This document shows positions 1-10,306 of a DNA stretch of 64,000 nt, in pieces. The notes beneath the pieces are model-generated. The model searched no databases. It was not told where the DNA came from and saw nothing but the letters and a program-made list of their open reading frames with translations. The position numbers and the translations under genes were made by a program. Origin of the DNA: Candidatus Kryptoniota bacterium (GTDB taxonomy: Bacteria > Bacteroidota > Ignavibacteria > Kryptoniales > JAKASW01); assembly GCA_024641705.1 (NCBI GenBank), contig JAHECO010000015.1, positions 1 to 64,000 on the forward strand. Direction: 5' to 3'. The number at the start of each line of letters is the position of its first letter. Within the stretch, counting starts at the first letter, position 1.

Positions 1-775
1 GGCTCAGAGCCACCTGCAGCCGACTGATCCGCTCTCCGGCATTCTTGCCCTGGAGCGAGTGCTCATTCCCGCTGTACATATGGCCTCCTTTCTTCCTTTG
101 GCAGCCGAGGCAACCGTGCCATGCGCGTTGCTCCCGGATTGCCGCCGCCTGGAACTAAAGCACTATCCTCAACCGGTAGGCACAACAAGTTCATTGGAGA
201 TTGACTGTATCGTCGTGATGAGTGGGGTAACTCTGACGGCACTGATAGAACGGATGAAATAATAGGGCGTGTTAGCCGATCAGCCGTCCTCCCGTGACTC
301 CCCACCGCATGAAAGCTGATCCGCGAAGATGTGCTGTTGCTCGATCTATCTAACGCAGCTGCAACCGTCATGGTCTTACGGTCCTCTGCATTCGTTCAAA
401 CAGTTAGTAACAGCGGATCACTGAATCTCGAGAGAATCTTCGTTCACCTGGCGCGGCGCCTGGGCGAACGAGAACAGGTAAGTGGCGGGTGCTTCGAGAA
501 AACCGGGTGAGCAGGCCCTTCTTCAGAACCCGAGTTGCTTCATCAGGAAGTTATCTCCGGCGGAAGCCAAAGTCAAGCAGCGCAGACCGTAAACGGTCCA
601 ATTTTCAAGCAATATGTTTGATGAAGGGCGCCGAATTATCTGAAGAACCTAAGAATTTCGTCCCTTATGCGGAATAACTGAGTCGTTTCTCGTAACAAAG
701 TCCGGCAAAGGATTCAGTGTGAGATCCGCCATCACGAGTAGTTTGAAGACACAGGTAATGAGTGGCAAGCGGCCA
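1..775. other. gene-free stretch, nothing recognised
   Basis: No open frame here resembles a known protein, and the short frames on both strands lack a convincing ribosome-binding site or protein-like composition. I looked for tRNA, tmRNA and RNase P RNA landmarks and saw none. A short perfect hairpin (AGTGGC, 5-nt loop, GCCACT at 761-777) overlaps the end of obgE, but no T-run follows it on the minus strand. The stretch may hold a decayed gene or a regulatory or small-RNA region; the sequence does not decide. Confidence 0.5.
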
Positions 776-1765
<990 letters not shown>

Positions 1766-1776
1766 TTAACCGATCC

Positions 1777-3015
1777 TCAGGCCTTCTCCCCGGAGCCGCG
1801 GGTCGAGCGAAACTTCGCACTCACGACATCCGTGAACGCCACAGCATACTTTGAAAACGGGTCTACATCGTTGTCAATGAAGATGCCCTCCACAACCTTA
1901 GAGGCGGACTGCCAATCAGAACTCTCGTCGAGCCTGTAAACGGCTATCTGGTACCCCGACCTGCTTCCGCGGAAAATCTTCTTCAATATCTTTTCTTCAA
2001 GCTTTGCGGACATGAATGTGCGAATGGACTGCGCGGACCGCTTCCCTTCGGCCGCGGGGCCGGGATGCCCCTGCGCAGACGAAGGCGTTGGTGTTGTATG
2101 TTCGGGTGGCGCTTGCCCTCCCGGAGTTTCCCGCATTACGTCCGGCACCGCGCGGGGGACCGCTTCCTCCGGGCGGAGCGGATGACTAACCTTCTGTCTC
2201 TCGAATGTCCGAAATTCCTTCGGCGGTTCTTCGCTCGACGGCAGCACAGCAACGTTCTGGCTTACGTCTTTAGATGCAGCTTCCAGAATCATTGCGAGCG
2301 TCATGACGTCGAGAGAAGGTATGTTCTTCACGTCCCTCGCGAATTCGATCCTGTCGACGATGTCGGCCGCAGACTTGTCCCGGAAGAAGAGAGCCATGGC
2401 GTCCGACGGCACCTTCTCGTTCCCCGACGCGAACTCAAACAGGCCGAAGAGAGAGGCCGTAAGACTGCTCAATTTTGCCGGCAGGGTGCTCAGCAAATGT
2501 TCGTCTATCTTCGCGTGGAGTTTCCTCCAGGTTTCGATATCCAGTGAACTCTTGCCGTGGAAGTCAAGATACTCCGTAATTCCCCTCGGATAGTACGAGT
2601 AGCAGCTCAGGAACCTCGACGCCCTGTTGATCGAGGCCCGGTCGATCTCCTGCTCGCCTTTGAACATGAATTTTTCGAGCGTCCAGTGCGGCCTTATGAC
2701 GTAGTTGAAGACAAACTTGGACGCTTTGTCGGCCAGCTCGAGGAATTCCTCCCTTGAAAACTCATAGGAGTTCTTGAGAATGTGGCGGATCTCCCTGACC
2801 AGTGATTGGATTTCCGGGCCCGACATGTCAAGTCTGCCGCTTTTGCTCGCGCCGACCCCCTCCCGGTCGATTAGTTCATCAACCTCTGCTTCCGCAAATC
2901 TCTTGAAGTCGTCGGGTAGCTCCGCGTCTGATAAGAGTGAACTCAGCTTGATACGGTCGCCCGTGTATCGCTTGCTGATGTTGAATGCGTAGCCGGATAT
3001 CTCTTTTTCGAACAT
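1777..3015 (-). CDS. conserved-looking protein of unknown function (412 aa)
   Basis: I do not recognise this protein. It starts MFEKEISGYAFNISKRY, has no signal peptide or membrane segment, and is probably cytoplasmic. Residues about 1-270 are helical and charged. Residues about 270-330 form a Pro/Ser/Ala/Gly-rich linker. The last 80 residues look like a separate small alpha/beta domain (ILKKIFRGSRSGYQIAVYRL onward). The ATG overlaps the stop of the upstream TPR gene (TAATG), and obgE follows after 14 nt, so translation of the three genes is probably coupled. Function cannot be assigned; the context only suggests a tie to envelope or ribosome housekeeping. Confidence 0.8.
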   Translation of the reverse strand: MFEKEISGYAFNISKRYTGDRIKLSSLLSDAELPDDFKRFAEAEVDELIDREGVGASKSGRLDMSGPEIQSLVREIRHILKNSYEFSREEFLELADKASKFVFNYVIRPHWTLEKFMFKGEQEIDRASINRASRFLSCYSYYPRGITEYLDFHGKSSLDIETWRKLHAKIDEHLLSTLPAKLSSLTASLFGLFEFASGNEKVPSDAMALFFRDKSAADIVDRIEFARDVKNIPSLDVMTLAMILEAASKDVSQNVAVLPSSEEPPKEFRTFERQKVSHPLRPEEAVPRAVPDVMRETPGGQAPPEHTTPTPSSAQGHPGPAAEGKRSAQSIRTFMSAKLEEKILKKIFRGSRSGYQIAVYRLDESSDWQSASKVVEGIFIDNDVDPFSKYAVAFTDVVSAKFRSTRGSGEKA

Positions 3016-6000
3016 TATTTTAGAAGCGCCTTTACTCTGTTGATTTCTCTTTGCGCACCCGCTATGAATGTCGGGTCGGTATTCGGTTTATCCACAATTT
3101 TCTGGTACATCGCGATCGCTTCGTTCGGCTTGTTCAACTGTTCGTAACACTTGCCCGCCATATAGTAAGCCTGGGCCGCCCAGTCTACGACTGCGCTGGG
3201 GGTGACCAGGTAAGGAACTTTCAGGAATTCGAGTATCGCGTTTGCGTAATCGCCTTTGTCGTTATAAATCGCACCGATATAATAATGAAGTTCGGCCTGA
3301 TAATCACGACTGGCCTCTTTCACCAACCCCTGGAACGTTACCAGAGCCTGGTCGAAGTACCTCAGCTCTTCATAGAGAATTCCGACCTTTATCCTCTTGT
3401 CCATGATCGACTTATCATCGGGGAACATTCTGATGAACTTCCGGGTGACATCCAGTGCCCCGTCATACATGCCCAGCGACTCGTAGCAACTGATCAGGCG
3501 GCTCATCGCATCGCGAACAAGGCCTCGGTCCGCCGTCGAGTCGAGATAGACAAACCTGAAATGGTCCGAAGCATCCTGGTACTTCTCCTGTGCGTAATAA
3601 ATGTTCCCAAGTTCAAGATGAGCCTCCGGCGCGACGCCGGCGTCAGGAAATCCGGCCAGGAGTTCCTTCAGTTTCTCCTCCGCCTTCGCGAGGTCGTTCT
3701 GTTCGACAAAGATCCTCGCCTGGTCGAGAACTGACCTAGGGTACGCGGGAGTCTTGCGGTAATCGCTCCTCACATCGTCGAGAAGTTTCTGCGCTTCTTT
3801 GTATTTCTTGGTGCGTATGAAATACTCGGCCTTCGCAACGAGGAACCTGGCAAAGTAGAGGTCCCCGGCGTCGCGGTAGGTTTTCTTGAACTTTTCCGCG
3901 TTCAGGTCCCCGGCTTTAAGCTTGTCCGTCATATAATCGATCTCGACGAGACGCGCTGCAGAATACGCACGAAGCGTGTCGACCGCAGTCGTGCCGAGTA
4001 TATTCTTGTAGACCCTCTGGGCGTCGTCGTAGTCTTCGATCCTGAAGTAGGTGTCCGCAGCTTCCGCCAGGGCGCCGGGGGTCGATGCGCCCCCTCTCTC
4101 GAAGAACGATGCGCTCATGCGAGCGTCGCCGAGGGAAGCGTATATCTTACCGAGCTGATAGTAGGAATCGAGGACAACCGACGAATCGGCTGCGTTCGTC
4201 GCCACCTCCCGGAAGAGCTCTTTTGCATTGTTCAGGTCGCCGGCTTTGAGTTTGCAGTAGGCCATTTTGTAGACGACCCAAGGAGGCGTGCGGTACCAGG
4301 GCTCATCTTGCCCCACCGTCTTGTAGACCGAATATGCGCTGTCATACCTCCCCGACACATACAGGTAATCTGCCAGACGCGTCGCGACCTGCCTCTTGTA
4401 CGCTGAAGGGACGAGTCCATCAAGAACTCTCATGTAGAAACCGCTTGCGTCGAGGTTCAGTTTCTGCAGGAGGCCGGCATACAACATTTGCGCTTCCAGT
4501 AAGAACTTCTTCGGCGGATGTGAACCGAGAAATGATTCGAGGGTGGCTTTAGCGTCCTGGAGAGAGTCGATAGCGATCTCAGACCTGGCCATGACGAGGC
4601 GTGCCTCCGGAATAGGCCCGGCGAAATTTGCCTGGGCGATAGCCTCGTGATACGCGCCGCTGCCGTACAGAGAAGCCGCGATGATTGCATACGCGCGGGG
4701 CGCGAAGCGCGATTCGGGAAAGCGCTTTATAAGCTGAAGAGCGGAGTTCTCCGCGGCCAGAGAATCGCCGGTGGAGGCCTCCTCAACAGCGACCTTGAAT
4801 AGTGAAAGTTCGGCTATCGAATCCGTCTCAGTCCCCGAGCTCAGTTTCTGATATACCGCGAAAGCTTCCGGGTTTCTGCCGGACTGTTCCCCCGCCACCT
4901 TTTCGAGTACGCCTGCGTATAAATATTCTGCCGTTCTTTGAGTGTCGCCGACAGCAATAGCAGCCAGTTGCTTATAAACTCTGGCGGCCTTCCCGTAATC
5001 CTTCAATTCATTCCGATAAAGATTGCCAAGCTGAAACAGTGCGCTGGTTCTGTCTGAGGAACCCTGCTCGAGCAAGATGTCTGCCATGCTGACAACCGCA
5101 TCGCGGTAGTTTACTTCCCTGAAGTCCCTGTCATATCCTGCCAGGCTGTCCGCCGCGCGGGCAAAATCTGATTCCGGGTATTGGGAAGTTATCTCCGAGT
5201 AGTCGTCGATGGCCGCGGTGTAGTTTCCCGCTCCTTCTTCCGATCTCGCCCTGTAAAAGGAATAGGCATCGGGTCTTGCCTTTATGACATTCTCGTACCT
5301 GTAAAACGTCTCTCTGACTTTGCCCTGATCTTTCAGGTAACGATCCTCAATCTCTAGAAGCTTCAGTACGAGTGCGACATCGGGATCGTGGGTCCGGGCA
5401 AGCGCATCCGTAAGAAGCGAATCCGAAAGCCTGATTCTTCCCGCCCTGAAAGCAACTTCCGCATGCAGGCTGAGATCGGACGATGTCGCCTCGCCGGCCG
5501 GAAGGTTTCGAAGAATCGAAAGCGCGCCAGCATACTCTCCCCTGCTGTTGAGAAGAGACGCCAGCCTGATCCTATACCTGGTCGGCAACGAGGTCAAAGC
5601 AGAAGTCCCGCGCGGTGTATTCCCGACCGCGATGCCGGCGTAGGCCTTTTCGTATTTGAGTCTCCCTTTCTGCACCGAATCCAGCCTGGCAGTATCCAGC
5701 TGGTTTGCGTCCTGAAGGGCGGCGGGATAATTTCCCGCCTCCAGGTCGATCTCGATGCTCTCGAGCGTAGCGTCCACGCTTTCGGGAGCGATGTTCAGGA
5801 CGGCGGCATCTTTCAGATATCTCTCCGCCTGAAGCGGCATGCCTCTCATCCGGTTGAGTCTTCCGAGCGCCAGAAGGCCCATGACCCGCACCGAGTCGTC
5901 GTCAGAAGTAAGGAGTGCCCTGTACTGGTTCTCCGCCTTCAGAAGCTGCCCGGATCCGAAATAGAGGTTCCCGAGCTGGAGGGTCGCGTCGAAGTAGCTG

Positions 6001-6512
6001 GAGGTAGCGGAGTAATCCTGCACGACGGTCAAGAGCGAGACCTCGGCACGGGCAGTGTCTCCTGCGAGTTCGAAGTAATCGGCGGCGTTCAGAAGCGCGC
6101 CGGCTGCATGGATGTCTTTTGGATAGAAGACGCGAAGTCTCTCGTATGACAGACCTGCATTCGCGTAGTCTTTAACTTTCGCATAAGACTCGCCGGCGCT
6201 CAGCCATGCCTTCGGGGCGAGGGGATCGTTCGGGTATTGCACCGCAAACGCCTGAAAGTTTGTGGCTGCATCCGCGAACTTGTTCTGGTCGTATTGGGCC
6301 ATCGCAAGATAGTATCTCGCCTGACCTGCCGAAGTAGAAGTCGGATACTGTTGAAGGAACTTGCTGAACTGCTCCTCCGCAAGATCGTACATTTTATTCT
6401 GAAAGAGTTCTTTCCCGAATTTCAGGTCGGAATCCGCCTGGCTCTCCTGCGCATAAGTGGCAGAAATCAGGAGCAGAAGAACACCCAGCATCAAAGTGAT
6501 ACGTTTTAACAT
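3015..6512 (-). CDS. secreted giant tetratricopeptide-repeat protein (1165 aa)
   Basis: It begins with a clear signal peptide (MLKRITLMLGVLLLLISATYAQ), so it is exported to the periplasm or cell surface. Most of the rest is tandem TPR units, for example FGKELFQNKMYDLAEEQFSK with YPTSTSAGQARYYLAMAQYD, LEAQMLYAGLLQKL, and repeated A-x-x-x-Y-F-x-x-x-x-Y patterns to the C-terminus, giving perhaps twenty or more units. The N-terminal part resembles the BamD/YbgF type of TPR. TPR superhelices bind partner proteins, so a scaffold in envelope assembly is a reasonable guess, but no function can be read from sequence. It is first in a probable operon with the unknown gene and obgE. A promoter is proposed at 6518-6546, so close that the mRNA may be leaderless. 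Confidence 0.88.
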   Translation of the reverse strand: MLKRITLMLGVLLLLISATYAQESQADSDLKFGKELFQNKMYDLAEEQFSKFLQQYPTSTSAGQARYYLAMAQYDQNKFADAATNFQAFAVQYPNDPLAPKAWLSAGESYAKVKDYANAGLSYERLRVFYPKDIHAAGALLNAADYFELAGDTARAEVSLLTVVQDYSATSSYFDATLQLGNLYFGSGQLLKAENQYRALLTSDDDSVRVMGLLALGRLNRMRGMPLQAERYLKDAAVLNIAPESVDATLESIEIDLEAGNYPAALQDANQLDTARLDSVQKGRLKYEKAYAGIAVGNTPRGTSALTSLPTRYRIRLASLLNSRGEYAGALSILRNLPAGEATSSDLSLHAEVAFRAGRIRLSDSLLTDALARTHDPDVALVLKLLEIEDRYLKDQGKVRETFYRYENVIKARPDAYSFYRARSEEGAGNYTAAIDDYSEITSQYPESDFARAADSLAGYDRDFREVNYRDAVVSMADILLEQGSSDRTSALFQLGNLYRNELKDYGKAARVYKQLAAIAVGDTQRTAEYLYAGVLEKVAGEQSGRNPEAFAVYQKLSSGTETDSIAELSLFKVAVEEASTGDSLAAENSALQLIKRFPESRFAPRAYAIIAASLYGSGAYHEAIAQANFAGPIPEARLVMARSEIAIDSLQDAKATLESFLGSHPPKKFLLEAQMLYAGLLQKLNLDASGFYMRVLDGLVPSAYKRQVATRLADYLYVSGRYDSAYSVYKTVGQDEPWYRTPPWVVYKMAYCKLKAGDLNNAKELFREVATNAADSSVVLDSYYQLGKIYASLGDARMSASFFERGGASTPGALAEAADTYFRIEDYDDAQRVYKNILGTTAVDTLRAYSAARLVEIDYMTDKLKAGDLNAEKFKKTYRDAGDLYFARFLVAKAEYFIRTKKYKEAQKLLDDVRSDYRKTPAYPRSVLDQARIFVEQNDLAKAEEKLKELLAGFPDAGVAPEAHLELGNIYYAQEKYQDASDHFRFVYLDSTADRGLVRDAMSRLISCYESLGMYDGALDVTRKFIRMFPDDKSIMDKRIKVGILYEELRYFDQALVTFQGLVKEASRDYQAELHYYIGAIYNDKGDYANAILEFLKVPYLVTPSAVVDWAAQAYYMAGKCYEQLNKPNEAIAMYQKIVDKPNTDPTFIAGAQREINRVKALLK

Positions 6513-6517
6513 GCCCT

Positions 6518-6546
6518 AATATAAAGTCTTAGCGAAGATTGCGAAA
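6518..6546 (-). promoter_or_regulatory. putative promoter of the TPR-obgE operon
   Basis: On the minus strand, TTTCGC (-35) and TATATT (-10) are separated by 17 nt. The -10 ends only 5 nt before the ATG at 6512, so transcription would begin at or within the start codon. The -35 is weak, but the spacing matches other promoters in this window. Confidence 0.45.
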
Positions 6547-6676
6547 GGAGGAAAAACTTGCATTCTGTCGAAGACAATCCGGCAAGCGCAGATTCCGGGA
6601 GATTTCGATTTGCCTGTAGTTTCAATCTGACGGCATCCGCAACATTCGAGTAATCCGTGTTCCAATCTACGCCGCA

Positions 6677-6705
6677 AGAAAAATGGCGGGCATCTGCCCG
6701 CCATT
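6677..6705 (-). terminator. Rho-independent terminator of the sdh operon
   Basis: A perfect 10-bp inverted repeat (ATGGCGGGCA, 2 nt, TGCCCGCCAT) is followed on the minus strand by TTTTCTT. It sits 30 nt past the sdhB stop. Confidence 0.85.
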
Positions 6706-6734
6706 CAACTTTCCACCGATGACCGGAGGGATTA

Positions 6735-7442
6735 TTACATCTCCCTCTCGGTTAGACGTTTCTTCAACTGAGAGATGTGCCATGTCAGGTTGATTTCCTT
6801 CGGGCACGCTTCCACGCAATTGAAGATCGTATGGCATCTCCAGATTCCGTCCGGGGTATCTACCGCGTCGAGCCGCTCGTCTGCAGCCTCGTCGCGCGTG
6901 TCGAATACGAACCGGTAAGCCTTCAGCAGGGCTGCCGGCCCGATGTAGTTGTCGTCCGACCACGAGGAGGGGCACGAAGTCGTGCAGCAGGCACAGAGTA
7001 TGCACTTCGCAGACTCGAAGAGTTTCTCCGCGTCGTCGTTGCTCTGGTAGCGCTCGTGCTCCGGCGGCGGCGAGTTGTTGACCATATACGGCTTCACCGC
7101 CTCGTATTTCCTGTAGAAGTCGGACATGTCGACGATGAGGTCTTTAATTATCGGTATCGAAGGGAGGGGTTCGATCACGATAGGTTTCCGGTAGTTGACG
7201 TCCCTCAGCAGAGTAGAACATGCGAGACGGTTCCTCCCGTTAATTCGTATTCCGTCGGAGCCGCAGACGCCGTGAGCGCAGGACCGCCGGAACGTAAGGG
7301 TGCCGTCGAATTTCCACTTCACCTGGTGAAGGAGATCGAGTATCCGCTCCTTCTCGTCTCCGGCCTCGACTATGAATTCCTGGTAGTAAGGTTCCGAGTC
7401 TCTTTCCGGGTTGTACCTTTGTATACGTAGAGTGACTTTCAT
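6735..7442 (-). CDS. sdhB: succinate dehydrogenase iron-sulfur subunit
   Basis: Iron-sulfur subunit of complex II; it passes electrons from the flavoprotein to quinone. The [2Fe-2S] ligands are C55, C60, D63 and C75, the same pattern, including the Asp, as in E. coli SdhB. Further on, CILCACCTTSCP and CHTIFNCVEACP supply the [4Fe-4S] and [3Fe-4S] clusters. I chose the internal ATG at 7442 (MKVTLRIQRYNPE) because the frame upstream runs into sdhA and has no homology, and because GGAAGA lies just before it. The protein is 235 aa, normal for the family. It is last in sdhCDAB, 16 nt after sdhA, and is followed by a strong terminator. Confidence 0.97.
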   Translation of the reverse strand: MKVTLRIQRYNPERDSEPYYQEFIVEAGDEKERILDLLHQVKWKFDGTLTFRRSCAHGVCGSDGIRINGRNRLACSTLLRDVNYRKPIVIEPLPSIPIIKDLIVDMSDFYRKYEAVKPYMVNNSPPPEHERYQSNDDAEKLFESAKCILCACCTTSCPSSWSDDNYIGPAALLKAYRFVFDTRDEAADERLDAVDTPDGIWRCHTIFNCVEACPKEINLTWHISQLKKRLTEREM

Positions 7443-7458
7443 TTCTTCCGCCGTCCTT

Positions 7459-9216
7459 TCAGTACTTTCTTTCTTTAGGCTGGAAACGAGTGATGGAAAC
7501 CGGTTTATAATCGACTTTCGGCTTTCCATCAGTCTTGTAGACAAGAGTGTGCTTGAGCCATTTTTTGTCGTCGCGTTTCGGGAAATCTTCACGCGAATGC
7601 GCGCCCCGGGATTCTTCCCTGACCAGCGCGCCGTAAATTATCGGCTCGGCCGTGTCGATCAGGTTACCCAGCTCTATGGCCTCGACAAGGTCGGTATTGA
7701 AGATTTTCCCTTTGTCGTCGATCGAGACTTCGCGATATCGCTCTCGCAGGCTCTTAATCTCGGAAGTCATCTCTGTAAGGTCTTTCTTGTTTCTGAACAC
7801 ACCGACTTTCTCCATCATTCTTTCCTGGAGCTCGGTGCGAAGGGGTCCCACTTTTTCCTTCCCCTTCGAATTCATCAAATGGTCGATTCTCTCGAGTGTT
7901 CTGTCGGCCGCGTCTTCCGGAAGCAGGGCAAATTCCGCACCCTTGATGAATTTCGCGATCGCCTTGCCTCCGCGTCTTCCGAAAACGATGAGGTCGAGGA
8001 GCGAGTTAGTGCCGAGACGATTCGCTCCATGGACTGAAACGCAGGCCGCTTCACCCGCGGCATACAGGCCGGGGACCTTGGTGTTCTTCTTGTCCCGCGT
8101 GACTTCAGCGTCCACGGTGGTCGGTATGCCGCCCATGGCGTAGTGGGCTGTGGGCTGGACAGGGATCGGTTCTCTCGTCGGTTCGACACCGAGGTAAGTC
8201 CTCGCGAACCCTGTGATTTCAGGGAGCTTGTCGTTCAGAACTTCCTTCGGGAGGTGTGACACGTCGAGGTGGACGTAGAACGTCCCGTCGCTCCCCTTGA
8301 ACCCTCTTCCTTCGCGTATCTCAGTTATGATTGCGCGGGAGACCATGTCTCTCGGGGCAAGGTCCTTGACAGTGGGAGCGTAGCGTTCCATGAAGCGTTC
8401 GCCCTTGTTGTTGAGAAGTATCCCCCCCTCTCCTCTTGCCGCCTCGGATATGAGAATTCCGAGCTTCCAGAGACCGGTCGGGTGGAATTGGACGAACTCC
8501 ATATCCTGAAGCGGAAGACCGTTATTGTAAACGAACGAGAAGCCGTCCCCGGTACCGACATGCGCGTTGGAGGTAATCCTGAACACCCTTCCATAACCGC
8601 CTGTGGCGAGCATTACTGCTTTCGCGTGGAAGACGTGCACTTCGCTGGTCGCGACGTCCATCGCCACCACGCCGGCGCAGCTCTTCCCCGACATTATCAG
8701 GTCGGTAACGAAAAACTCCGAGAAGAAATGGACTTTTTGTTTAATGCAGTTTTCATAGAGGGTATGGAGCATTACGTGCCCCGTCCTGTCGGCGGAATAG
8801 CAGGAACGTCTTACCGCGACCCTCTTCGAATCGGGATCGTCGGGCTTCTCAGGCCTTGTGTGCCCGCCGAACCTTCTCTGGGCGATCTTCCCTTCAGGGG
8901 TGCGCGAAAACGGCATCCCCATATGCTCAAGTTCGATAATAGCCCTGATAGCATCCTTGGCCATGATTTCGGTGGCTTCCTGGTCGCCGAGATAGTCGCT
9001 TCCCTTGACCGTATCGAACATGTGCCATTCCCAGCTGTCCTCTTCTTCGTTTCCGAGCGCGGCGCCTATTCCCCCTTGTGCGGCCCCGGTATGAGAACGG
9101 GTCGGAAAAACTTTGGACAACACGGCGCAGCTGAACCCTTCCGGGATTTCGAGCGCCGCCCGGAGCCCCGCTCCCCCCGCGCCGATTATTACTACATCAT
9201 ACTGATGCTTGATCAT
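7459..9216 (-). CDS. sdhA: succinate dehydrogenase flavoprotein subunit
   Basis: Catalytic subunit of complex II; it oxidises succinate to fumarate with covalently bound FAD. The dinucleotide fold GAGGAG is at 12-17. The SHTGAAQGGIGAALG segment carries the likely FAD-linking His at 42, and HGANRLGTNSLLD is the conserved capping/active-site region. ATG at 9216 is preferred over the adjacent GTG because AAGGA lies 7 nt upstream. About 585 aa, the normal length. The E. coli-like cluster ligands in SdhB and the two separate small anchor genes fit succinate dehydrogenase in a respiratory chain, though fumarate reductase activity cannot be excluded. Confidence 0.97.
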   Translation of the reverse strand: MIKHQYDVVIIGAGGAGLRAALEIPEGFSCAVLSKVFPTRSHTGAAQGGIGAALGNEEEDSWEWHMFDTVKGSDYLGDQEATEIMAKDAIRAIIELEHMGMPFSRTPEGKIAQRRFGGHTRPEKPDDPDSKRVAVRRSCYSADRTGHVMLHTLYENCIKQKVHFFSEFFVTDLIMSGKSCAGVVAMDVATSEVHVFHAKAVMLATGGYGRVFRITSNAHVGTGDGFSFVYNNGLPLQDMEFVQFHPTGLWKLGILISEAARGEGGILLNNKGERFMERYAPTVKDLAPRDMVSRAIITEIREGRGFKGSDGTFYVHLDVSHLPKEVLNDKLPEITGFARTYLGVEPTREPIPVQPTAHYAMGGIPTTVDAEVTRDKKNTKVPGLYAAGEAACVSVHGANRLGTNSLLDLIVFGRRGGKAIAKFIKGAEFALLPEDAADRTLERIDHLMNSKGKEKVGPLRTELQERMMEKVGVFRNKKDLTEMTSEIKSLRERYREVSIDDKGKIFNTDLVEAIELGNLIDTAEPIIYGALVREESRGAHSREDFPKRDDKKWLKHTLVYKTDGKPKVDYKPVSITRFQPKERKY

Positions 9217-9263
9217 CACAAATTCCTTTTCAATTTCGATCCCGACGTGATGTCAGGACAAGT

Positions 9264-9614
9264 TTAGAAAGAAAGAATGGTGTTGACGCCGAGAACCCAG
9301 AATGCTATTCCCGACAGAATTATTACTCCGTAGATCGTCAGGCTTACTGCGGGCTTCATCTTATAGTCGCGGAAGATCCCCCACGTCCCGTTAAGACCGT
9401 GCCACAGACCGACGGTGATGAAAGTAAGGTCGAACATTTTCCAGAGCGGGTGATGCATTCTTTCCAGGACTGCGGCATATGTGTGACCGCTTGCCGGATC
9501 CGCATGCATTACAAAATAATGTCCGATTACGACGATAACGAGCAGAAGCCCCGTGATCCTCTGAAGAACCCAACCCGGCGCGCCGCTCCCTCTTGAACCA
9601 GTATGCTTATACAT
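9264..9614 (-). CDS. sdhD: succinate dehydrogenase membrane anchor subunit
   Basis: Small hydrophobic anchor of complex II (116 aa) with three membrane helices, about 15-35, 57-78 and 88-110. The first contains the conserved RITGLLLVIVVIGHYFVMH, with a potential heme-ligand His. The ATG has GAGGTGAG a few bases upstream. It lies 8 nt after sdhC. Together with SdhC it forms the quinone site and the heme b binding region. Which small subunit is called C and which D rests on gene order and length. Confidence 0.88.
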   Translation of the reverse strand: MYKHTGSRGSGAPGWVLQRITGLLLVIVVIGHYFVMHADPASGHTYAAVLERMHHPLWKMFDLTFITVGLWHGLNGTWGIFRDYKMKPAVSLTIYGVIILSGIAFWVLGVNTILSF

Positions 9615-9622
9615 TTCTCACC

Positions 9623-10039
9623 TCACTTTAAAGAAGCAAACATGTTTGCGATAGGCTCTCTGAACATCAGGATTCCCATCCCGATGAAGAGAACGACTCC
9701 GAGTCCATAGACGACGGTGAGAATCTTTTTATGATACTTCGCGCCGTTCGCCCAATCGACGAGGACGATCCTTACGCCGTTGAACGCGTGATAGAGCACG
9801 AGCGAAAACAACAACCACTCCAGCACCTTGAATACTGGCGTGGAGAAAAGTTTCATCTCGTCGTCGAACGCTTTCGGTCCCTGTGTGAGAGTAGTGAGGG
9901 CGTAGATATGGACGAAGATGTAAGCGGTCAGTCCAAGACCGGTGATCCGGTGCAGGATCCACGCCCAGCTTCCGGGGTGCTTGTAATACCTTAGATTAGT
10001 TTTCAGCCATCCGTCGGGTGGTTTAGGTTGGTATGCCAT
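9623..10039 (-). CDS. sdhC: succinate dehydrogenase cytochrome b subunit
   Basis: First gene of the sdhCDAB operon: a 138-aa membrane subunit with three helices and the SdhC signature WAWILHRITGLGLTAYIFVHIY. Later His residues (LYHAFNGVR) are typical heme b/quinone-site neighbours. I place the start at the ATG encoding MAYQPKPPDGW, because AAGGAG stands 6 nt before it. Starts further upstream overlap the proposed promoter. Confidence 0.92.
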   Translation of the reverse strand: MAYQPKPPDGWLKTNLRYYKHPGSWAWILHRITGLGLTAYIFVHIYALTTLTQGPKAFDDEMKLFSTPVFKVLEWLLFSLVLYHAFNGVRIVLVDWANGAKYHKKILTVVYGLGVVLFIGMGILMFREPIANMFASLK

Positions 10040-10068
10040 CATTATCTCCTTCGAAGATTTTAGCTCGG

Positions 10069-10099
10069 AAAAGTTAACCAAACCCCTCTTTTTATGCAA
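10069..10099 (-). promoter_or_regulatory. putative promoter of sdhCDAB
   Basis: TTGCAT, 17-nt spacer, then TAACTTTT on the minus strand, about 30 nt upstream of the sdhC start. It fits the TTGnnn-17-TAnnTTT pattern seen repeatedly here. Confidence 0.55.
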
Positions 10100-10306
10100 C
10101 GAACGTGATTTCCCGAGTGTGCCGCCCGTCAGATGAAAAAATCATGATTATTTGTTATACTTATCGCGGACGAAAGCGAAAGATAATTTCATTCAGGCGG
10201 TAAACGAACGGCCATTGTGGCCCTTGCTGCATCCTCTTTCATGCAATTGAGCACGTTGTGGTTCGTGCTGTCGGATGGAATAAAATATAAAAATTGACGA
10301 AACCAA

